Source: an uncultured Lachnospiraceae bacterium (GTDB lineage Bacteria > Bacillota > Clostridia > Lachnospirales > Lachnospiraceae). From it: a stretch of 58,946 bases of DNA. The notes below the pieces were generated by a model. That model was given only the letters and a program-made list of their open reading frames with translations. It was not told the origin of the DNA and ran no database searches. Both the position numbers and the translations under genes were made by a program. How positions within the stretch are numbered: position 1 is the stretch's first letter; each line of letters opens with the position of its first letter. This document shows, piece by piece, positions 52,906 to 58,946 of this stretch. The stretch covers positions 1 to 58,946 of the forward strand of contig CANQBX010000018.1 of assembly GCA_947589095.1 (NCBI GenBank), written 5' to 3'.

Positions 52906-53634
52906 ATGGATAAACTTGAAATCGGAAAAAGAATTAAACATGCCCGAAAAATGAGAAATATGACATTGGAAAATATCGCGCAGAAAGTTAGCGTTGCGCG
53001 TTCCACGATACAGAGATATAAGGCCGGAAAGATTGAAAGGATAAAACTCCCAGTACTCGAATCCATTGCAAAAGCACTCGACGTCAGCCCTTCATGGCTG
53101 TCGGGCCTATCCGATGACATGAATCAACCCGCTTTATCAGACAATCTCGTCAATGTCTTCCCCATCGAGCGGGATCGCCTGCCTGTACTTGAAGAAACCG
53201 TCTGCGGAGGGATACGTTACGCCGATGAAGAGAAGGAAATCTACGTTAAGGCCGGGACGGATCTTAGGGCCGATTTCTGCCTTCAGGCCAAGGACAACAG
53301 CATGATCAACGCTCGAATCAAGAATGGCGACATCATTCTGGTAAGGAAGCAGGACATGACCGAGAACGGTGAAATTGCTGCTGTCGTAGTGAACTGCGAT
53401 AAGGAGGCCACGCTGAAACGACTCCGCAAATCCGACTGCCAGCCAGATGGAAACAAACGCCGCGAGGTGCGGTCACAACACCTCGCTGTGCGTGTATGTT
53501 TTCGCCGCCGTGCTATTACCGTCATGATCCCCACGATGATTCTTCCACTTCTTAAGCTTTCGCTAGTTCACGCTTCATTAAATCGCAAAATTTCTTCCTG
53601 CTGTCCACGCAGGCTCTCTCGTACATCTTATTGA
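52906..53634 (+). pseudogene. Xre/S24 (LexA/CI-like) repressor, C-terminally truncated
   Basis: HTH region in residues 7-62 (IKHARKMRNMTLENIAQKVS, VARSTIQRYKAGKIERIKLP) and a LexA-like S24 domain with catalytic S132 in KDNSMINARIKNGDIILV and K171 in EATLKRL. Beyond residue ~174 the sequence no longer fits the family: instead of the last ~40 residues of the fold there is Arg/Cys-rich, low-quality sequence with no matching frame elsewhere. The dyad is kept but the C-terminal strands are lost, so it is probably inactive or altered. The break point lies near 53430. Likely the regulator of the preceding operon. Confidence 0.75.
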
Positions 53635-53707
53635 ACCATTCACTTTCAGCACACAGCCTGAGAAAATTATCTTCGAAAAGGGCAAGCACCTTCTCGCGGC
53701 CTCCCAT
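53552..53707 (-). pseudogene. Protein-like remnant between the repressor and the GT4 gene
   Basis: A 51-codon frame reads MGGREKVLALFEDNFLRLCA and continues with an amphipathic, charged stretch ending KRELAKA. It has convincing amino-acid usage but no ribosome-binding site and a stop just upstream. It is antisense to the aberrant tail of the repressor, so it is probably the C-terminus of a lost minus-strand gene. The stretch 53430-53777 thus looks like a recombination scar. Confidence 0.4.
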
Positions 53708-53777
53708 GACACTGCGGAATTGATCGATGAACCATAAAGGAAATCATCCGGGCAATTCCATTTCTAAATACAAAAGC

Positions 53778-54938
53778 TTAACACTCCCGATAAATATTTC
53801 TCATTTTCTCTTCAACCCTATCCAATGCGAACTCCCTGCTTCGCATCCGATTCGCCTCTCCATAACGTTCCCATCGCTCGTGATGAGCCAGCATCTCCCT
53901 GATCGCCTTTGCGAACCCATCGGCATCCTTAGAATTCCTGACCATAATTCCGCCGGCACAATACTTTAAAGCCCCGCTTGTCCGCTCTTCCTCCCCCATA
54001 AGATCCCTGTTTCCTCTTATATCTGAACAAACGATCGGAAGCCCGCTTGCCATCGCCTCCAATAGCGCCATCGGAAGTCCCTCCTGCGTAGAAGGAAAAA
54101 GGAATAAATCCGCAGATGCATAGATATCCATGATATCCTCACGATACCCCAAAAAGGATATTCTGTCTGCGACACCAAGCCCCGTAGCAAGACCTTTAAG
54201 ATACTCATCCAGCCTCCCATGCCCGCAGACCACATACCTTACATCCCGCACGCGAAGATTCGCAATTGTCCGCAAGGCTGTTTCATAGTTCTTACGTTCT
54301 ATCAATTCTCCGACAGAAAGAATGAGTATTCCATCCTTCGGTAACCCGAGCGCCTGTCTCACCCCTTCAGCCTTCTCACTGCTGGCAGATACCCTGGTCA
54401 GGTCGATTCCCTCTCCGGGAATATGGGAAACCTTTCTTGCGTGAAACGACTTCTTTGCCCGTTGATAATCCTCCTGATTTATGCAGATCAACCGATCTGT
54501 ATATCGAGACAAAAAGCGTTCCATCGGATAATAACACAGCCAGTTCATCAACGGCGCGCCTTGAAAAAAATGAAATCCATGGGCCGTATAAATCACAGGC
54601 CCGGTATGCGTCGCATGTGCCGCATACCGGGCCATAACGCTTCCCATCGGAGTATGACAATGCACCAGATCAAATCGTTCCCTGCGCATCAGGCCACACA
54701 ATTGCCTGTATACCTTCAGATTCGCTATCCGAAACGGACTTCGGACAAAATCAATCTGATGTCGTACAATACCGGTACCATCAAGCCGATGATTATCTTC
54801 TCCATAGGACGGTGTCTCATAATTAGACGCATAGTGAACCTCGTATCCCAGTTCCTGAAGAAGACGGACATTATTCATTTCAAACTGAGGGACAAACCCA
54901 CTGACGGTTGTCACCAGAAGGGCTTTTTTCACAGGCAT
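53778..54938 (-). CDS. Glycosyltransferase family 4 (polysaccharide synthesis)
   Basis: 386 aa; AAAGG upstream. Two Rossmann domains: the acceptor side begins KKALLVTTVSGFVPQFEMNNV with HCHTPMGSVMARYAA and YTAHGFHFF; the donor side has ILSVGELIERKNYETAL, ADLFLFPSTQEGLPMALLEAMASGLPIV (the EX7E-type motif) and GGIMV. It is of the EpsD/EpsF-like group that adds sugars from nucleotide donors onto a lipid-linked chain at the inner membrane face. It heads the surface-polysaccharide locus on this end of the window. Confidence 0.92.
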   Translation of the reverse strand: MPVKKALLVTTVSGFVPQFEMNNVRLLQELGYEVHYASNYETPSYGEDNHRLDGTGIVRHQIDFVRSPFRIANLKVYRQLCGLMRRERFDLVHCHTPMGSVMARYAAHATHTGPVIYTAHGFHFFQGAPLMNWLCYYPMERFLSRYTDRLICINQEDYQRAKKSFHARKVSHIPGEGIDLTRVSASSEKAEGVRQALGLPKDGILILSVGELIERKNYETALRTIANLRVRDVRYVVCGHGRLDEYLKGLATGLGVADRISFLGYREDIMDIYASADLFLFPSTQEGLPMALLEAMASGLPIVCSDIRGNRDLMGEEERTSGALKYCAGGIMVRNSKDADGFAKAIREMLAHHERWERYGEANRMRSREFALDRVEEKMRNIYREC

Positions 54939-55050
54939 ATTCTTGACCTTTCATCAGTCACACAATATCTTACAAATAATATTAATGAAACTTTATTAGG
55001 AATCTCTCATTTGTAATATATCCATTTCTAACCATCATGCTACATGAATA

Positions 55051-55192
55051 TCAGTTGATGACTTTTTTATAGCCGAAGAGCATCTCTTCATCATAAAAAC
55101 TAAACTTTCCTCGACGTTTGTTATACAAGATAGCCTTATCAGGATAATCTCCAAAAAAACGGAAATAACCCTGCCGTAGTAGCTCCTCGCTC
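55051..55192 (-). pseudogene. Protein-like tail out of frame with the preceding membrane-protein gene
   Basis: In the frame one base off the end of the 55139-56920 gene, the sequence RGSEELLRQGYFRFFGDYPD runs on through DKAILYNKRRGKFSFYDEEM to GYKKVIN and a stop at 55051. No start codon with a ribosome-binding site was found. It is either the tail of a lost gene or the true C-terminus of the membrane protein after a frameshift. The rest of 54939-55138 shows nothing else. Confidence 0.4.
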
Positions 55193-56920
55193 CCACGTAC
55201 TAGCAAATAAATACAGCAGACATATCCCCCAAACCATTACCCCCCCGAATCGTTCCAGTTGTGTTTCCCATATTTTTAAAGTAATTCCTCTTATTCGATT
55301 GGCATCCATACTCCAAATAGTCAAGAAAGAGAAAAAAATTCCTATACCATAACATACAAATAACCGTCCCCAATCACACATAAGGCACATACATAATACC
55401 AATCCAACAAACGTACATGGAAATAATAGAACAATACTCTTGCCAAGCAGACTCTCTTGCGAAACAAAAAGTACACTGATCCACCGAATAGCTAAATATA
55501 TAATAGGGGTCAAAAGAAATCCTGTAATAATCATTTTAGGAATTGTGTTAGTAACTAAAATCACTCTTACGCTGTCAGCCCGCAACGCGGATGTAGACGC
55601 ATACATATCAAAATTTAACAAGGCATCCCAAATCATATCAGCATCACCAAGCGCAAGCATGTTCGCCCAAGCCGTTTCAAAAGGGATTTGTGGTTTTGCA
55701 ATAAACCCGATATACACACCAAGACATATCGCAATAATTGAAGATACAATTAACCATAATAAATATTTCTGCTTTCTCGTTAAATACCATTTATAAAGTA
55801 ATAGGCAAAAAACAAACGGAACAAACAATGCTACATACATTTCATGCGTTAAAATTGCCATTGTAGTAAATAAAGGGATTAAAAATATCCCTCGTTCTTT
55901 AATAATAACGAGACAGCTAAGCAAAAAAGCAATAATTAGCAACTCATCAAGACGCGCAAAGAAACATACTCCAAATAAGGTTGTCGCCGTAAAAGGCAAA
56001 CAGCAAAATAGTAAGTAACATTTTTCCATAGCGCGTCTTTGCGATATATGATGTTTATCATACAAAATAAATAATTCTAAAATAAATAGGATTATAATAC
56101 AAGCTATACCATACAAAACATACTTCCCTTTTGTAAAATTCACACCCAAAAGTTCTATTATTGTACCTACAAAAGCTCGGCGAACAAACCCCAAATTTTG
56201 CCAGGTAAAAAAGTACTGTGCAGTAACATGTTTACTTGTATCATACAATGATGGATAACTGATTATTAAGTTTGTTGAAATAAGAGCAAAAGTAACCCAA
56301 ATTGCTGGATATGCGCGGAAATTCATCTCTATTATAGGATATAAAATAGATATAACAAATGCTATTGCACATATTGTAGCAAACAAGAACGGAATTGTTT
56401 CAAGTTTAAAAATTTTATATTCTGTGCATAATCTCCCATTTATAATTTGTTCTCCATTCACAAACAATTTGTTTTCCGGATTTAATTGCAGTGTATTAGT
56501 AGTAATAAGAAGCTGAATACAGTTTGCCTCATCCAAGCCTACTGTCTCTATTGTCAATCTAGCAGTTCCTACATAGTTTAAATTCTCGGTGGATATATTC
56601 GTTACATTCCATTCACGATCAGTCAATGTAGAAAGCGGTATAAATCCCTCTCGTTTCTCTGCACCCATTATTAGAGAATAATTAAGTCCTACATTCGGTG
56701 CTGGTTGCGAGTAAAATGGCAAAACACTAACACCGATAGATGGCGTATGTTTCAAAAATATCTCTTGTTCAATCACTTCACCATCCAAAAAAGTTTGACA
56801 ATATTCTTCACCATTTCGTACATTCGTTATATCCATATCCTTAAAAAGATACGCTATACATAGTAACACTGCCACCGAAATCGCAAACACTATATCCCGA
56901 AATACAAAAGCTCTTCTCAT
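55139..56920 (-). CDS. Large polytopic membrane protein, possible GT-C-type glycosyltransferase
   Basis: Start at ATG 56920 (593 aa; AGGAGAATTCAACG upstream); an upstream GTG lacks a good site. A single N-terminal helix (IVFAISVAVLLCIAYLF) is followed by a ~150-residue extracytoplasmic beta-rich domain (SVLPFYSQPAPNVGLNYSL region) and then about ten or eleven helices. FFARLDELLII and ILTHEMYVALFVPF are charged/polar turns like those of GT-C transferases, but I see no definitive catalytic motif. Strongly AT-rich compared with the core genes. It sits between the GT4 gene and another large membrane protein, consistent with a role in assembling or decorating a cell-surface glycan. The end of the reading frame is doubtful (see the remnant at 55051). 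Confidence 0.75.
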   Translation of the reverse strand: MRRAFVFRDIVFAISVAVLLCIAYLFKDMDITNVRNGEEYCQTFLDGEVIEQEIFLKHTPSIGVSVLPFYSQPAPNVGLNYSLIMGAEKREGFIPLSTLTDREWNVTNISTENLNYVGTARLTIETVGLDEANCIQLLITTNTLQLNPENKLFVNGEQIINGRLCTEYKIFKLETIPFLFATICAIAFVISILYPIIEMNFRAYPAIWVTFALISTNLIISYPSLYDTSKHVTAQYFFTWQNLGFVRRAFVGTIIELLGVNFTKGKYVLYGIACIIILFILELFILYDKHHISQRRAMEKCYLLFCCLPFTATTLFGVCFFARLDELLIIAFLLSCLVIIKERGIFLIPLFTTMAILTHEMYVALFVPFVFCLLLYKWYLTRKQKYLLWLIVSSIIAICLGVYIGFIAKPQIPFETAWANMLALGDADMIWDALLNFDMYASTSALRADSVRVILVTNTIPKMIITGFLLTPIIYLAIRWISVLFVSQESLLGKSIVLLFPCTFVGLVLCMCLMCDWGRLFVCYGIGIFFSFLTIWSMDANRIRGITLKIWETQLERFGGVMVWGICLLYLFASTWERGATTAGLFPFFWRLS

Positions 56921-56988
56921 CGTTGAATTCTCCTGTACAAGCACTTTCTTATCCTTGACACTTATTAGTTTTTACTTAATTACTTCGT

Positions 56989-58803
56989 TTATTTTTCCTC
57001 CGTTCCTGTTATCTTCATTTGTATATCTGTATCCATTATTTTTTCTCCAGAGTAATATATCTCGCTCGCCTCTTGATTTTTTATCGCCGCAATCGCAAAC
57101 GAGTTTTGAATTTCATTCGTATCAAATACGATAAAATAACTACCTGGATCAAGATGAACATCATTCCATCGAAGTGATGTCACTGTATGATCGCGAATAT
57201 TTGAAAGAGGATATGATATCTCTGCCATTTCATCTCCTGAATTATCCAATACACGCACATGCATCAGGGAATCCCCATATTCATTATCCCATGTAAATGA
57301 TAGAAACTCTATCTTATCCAATCGAATACGGGTTTCACATTTAAATGCCGTTGTAACCTCATTTCCCCGACTAATATCCAACGCACTTGTATTATCTGGC
57401 GAATATTCCATTGGTGTTTCTAATATGTATTTAGGCAAAAGTCCCAAATATCGTATATATACTGGAAAAACATATACAAGCATTGTTAAAATAAAAATGA
57501 CTACTAATAATCCTCCAGTATTAGACGAATCTATTACCACATTCTCATTTTTACAAACTTTATTTTTCATCTTTGGATTTACTAATATCGCAAACCCCCA
57601 AAGAGATGCCGCAAAAATAGAATAGGCAATCCTTAAATCATCTACTTTATAAAAATCATTAAGTGAAACCGCTGATGCTTCGTCAAATAAATGGGCCGCG
57701 CCTATTTTTGTTCCCAAAATACCGTCCTCTAACAGATTCCCAATATGACCATCCTCATTCAAAATTGAAAATATTATGTAGAAACCTATTGTAGCTAAAC
57801 TTAATACTAAAATGTACTTATATAATTGTTCTTTTTTAACGTTAACAAGTCCTAAAACCATGAAGGGAACAGCAATTATAATCCATTGAGGATGGAAACG
57901 ACTAAACCCAAACAGTATCGCCGAAACAATATTACCGACAAAAATACTATTCTCTACATAGTCTTTATTATCGATGAAAAAGAAGCAGAAAAAACACAAT
58001 ACCAAAAAACTAACTATTAAAACATTTATATCTCCAACGGTAGTAACTAATAACATCCCTGAATTACGTTCAGACAGCATTAAACAGTTTCTAATAAACG
58101 CGTCTGAATGTAAAAAGGGGACACAGCAAAACACGTAGGGAATAATAAAAAATAACAGATCTTTAATTAATGCCCAAATTCTTTTTTCCCTAATTACTAT
58201 AAGCGGAATAAAATAAAAAATCGGTAATGTTTTTAAACATATACTTAGTCCAAAAAACAAAACAAAAAGGATACGGTTATATTTTTCTCCCTCCCAATCC
58301 TTAAAATAATAGTTTAATGCCAATAGCATAAGTAGCACATAACCTATATCATACATTCCCATAATAATTGCAGAGAAAAAAGCTAATGGCATAATAAACC
58401 ATACTTTATAGATATTATCTGCGCAAGATTGCTTCACACGCATAATTATTTGCTTTAACAAATAACCACAAGCAATATAACAAATAAATACTAACGCTTT
58501 ATTCCAGAGCAATACTCCTATAGGGATAGCTTGACAATCGACAAATACTTTTCCTGTTAATAGCTTTAATGGAAAATTCCATATGGCATAAATAAGCGGA
58601 TACAAAATAGGATATATTCCACTGGGCCCAATCATTTCTTCAACACATTCATACAAATCATATAGATGCCCAGATAGAATCAAATTCCCCGTTGCAATAA
58701 GAACCGCATTATCATAGTAAAATTCAAAACATAAAAAACATATCAACGTAAAAAAGGACCATATTACTACTGCAAATTTTTTTTCTTTATCTACAATTAT
58801 CAT
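56989..58803 (-). CDS. Large polytopic membrane protein, GT87/mannosyltransferase-like
   Basis: 604 aa; GAGGGATACTTAA before the ATG. The first ~400 residues form about ten helices. After the first, an extracytoplasmic loop DNAVLIATGNLILSGHLYDLYE resembles the 'Asp near first TM' region of DUF2029/GT87 polyprenyl-phosphate-sugar-dependent transferases; FGLSICLKTLPIFYFIPLI and RFHPQWIIIAVPFM are also of that type. The C-terminal ~150 residues are a soluble beta-rich domain (ECETRIRLDKIEFLSFTWDN-like region) ending in TGTEEK. Probably transfers a sugar on the outer membrane face. AT-rich; first of the two membrane proteins in transcription order. Homology is inferred from layout only. Confidence 0.75.
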   Translation of the reverse strand: MIIVDKEKKFAVVIWSFFTLICFLCFEFYYDNAVLIATGNLILSGHLYDLYECVEEMIGPSGIYPILYPLIYAIWNFPLKLLTGKVFVDCQAIPIGVLLWNKALVFICYIACGYLLKQIIMRVKQSCADNIYKVWFIMPLAFFSAIIMGMYDIGYVLLMLLALNYYFKDWEGEKYNRILFVLFFGLSICLKTLPIFYFIPLIVIREKRIWALIKDLLFFIIPYVFCCVPFLHSDAFIRNCLMLSERNSGMLLVTTVGDINVLIVSFLVLCFFCFFFIDNKDYVENSIFVGNIVSAILFGFSRFHPQWIIIAVPFMVLGLVNVKKEQLYKYILVLSLATIGFYIIFSILNEDGHIGNLLEDGILGTKIGAAHLFDEASAVSLNDFYKVDDLRIAYSIFAASLWGFAILVNPKMKNKVCKNENVVIDSSNTGGLLVVIFILTMLVYVFPVYIRYLGLLPKYILETPMEYSPDNTSALDISRGNEVTTAFKCETRIRLDKIEFLSFTWDNEYGDSLMHVRVLDNSGDEMAEISYPLSNIRDHTVTSLRWNDVHLDPGSYFIVFDTNEIQNSFAIAAIKNQEASEIYYSGEKIMDTDIQMKITGTEEK

Positions 58804-58822
58804 TTAAGTATCCCTCTACATA

Positions 58823-58946
58823 TTATGGTAATTTCCTGTATTCCTCTGCAATTGACTCTTCTATGTATCCCCGGACACGCCCCATCACTATCTCAGGCGT
58901 CACTTTATACATGCACTCCGGTTCTGCCAACCCACGGAAGCATTCA
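58823..58946 (-). CDS. C-terminus of a gene running off the right edge
   Basis: The last 41 codons read ECFRGLAEPECMYKVTPEIV and then MGRVRGYIEESIAEEYRKLP, with a stop at 58823-58825, 19 bp before the next start. The residue usage is convincing and the spacing suggests the same operon as the membrane proteins. Family not recognised from so little. Confidence 0.6.
   Translation of the reverse strand, partial: ECFRGLAEPECMYKVTPEIVMGRVRGYIEESIAEEYRKLP

Overview
The window looks like chromosomal DNA of a GC-rich Gram-positive gut anaerobe, most likely a Lachnospiraceae-type Clostridia. The grounds are the gene families: LplB/LplC-type sugar ABC permeases with a membrane-anchored AraC regulator, tandem FeoA plus FeoB, an Rpn-family nuclease, CarD, a GerMN lipoprotein beside ComEC, and a DUF4368-type serine recombinase. 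Shine-Dalgarno sites are strong and promoters are sigma-A-like. No species is claimed. Almost all genes lie on the minus strand. Most of the window (about 0.5-47.5 kb) is GC-rich; the right end (about 47.7-58.9 kb) is progressively AT-richer and looks acquired.

Layout. (1) 1-0.55 kb: the 3' end of a large serine recombinase, probably the right end of an integrative element, abutting the 3' end of a secreted papain-like protease that stops inside a wall-binding-type repeat. (2) 3.5-14.3 kb: a single giant gene for an unrecognised, internally duplicated cytosolic protein of about 3,600 residues. (3) 14.6-23.9 kb: a carbohydrate uptake and use cluster: two permeases, a lipoprotein binding protein, a membrane AraC regulator, a GDPD-family enzyme and a GH3 glycosidase. 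A promoter and a direct-repeat operator candidate lie upstream. (4) 24-27.1 kb: feoA-feoA-feoB with a Fur-like box and a complex feoB leader. (5) 27.3-34.3 kb: Rpn nuclease, CarD, an ABC-F ATPase with a structured leader, a small membrane protein, a PIN toxin-like pair, and purA. (6) 34.4-47.5 kb: ComEC, GerMN lipoprotein, orphan sensor kinase, DegV, ABC exporter, zinc-ribbon membrane protein, CPA2 antiporter and gpmI.

(7) 47.9-53.6 kb is the most interesting region. It is a compact plus-strand operon: a fusion of an Hsp90/MORC-like GHKL ATPase domain to a histidine-kinase transmitter, a stand-alone receiver protein, an HNH nuclease, and an N6-adenine (NPPY) DNA methyltransferase, followed by a Xre/S24 repressor whose C-terminus is lost. 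Adjacent genes overlap or nearly touch. This reads as a phosphorelay-controlled restriction or anti-phage module and is my main candidate for a little-described system. (8) 53.8-58.9 kb: a surface-polysaccharide locus (GT4 glycosyltransferase, two large AT-rich membrane proteins, a partial gene at the edge) with gene remnants at its borders.

Several intergenic signals are also recorded: a 41-bp hairpin repeat present twice behind minus-strand genes, a 72-bp tandem repeat behind gpmI, 11-bp tandem repeats before carD, and paired inverted repeats upstream of feoB. No rRNA, tRNA, CRISPR array or intact insertion sequence was seen.
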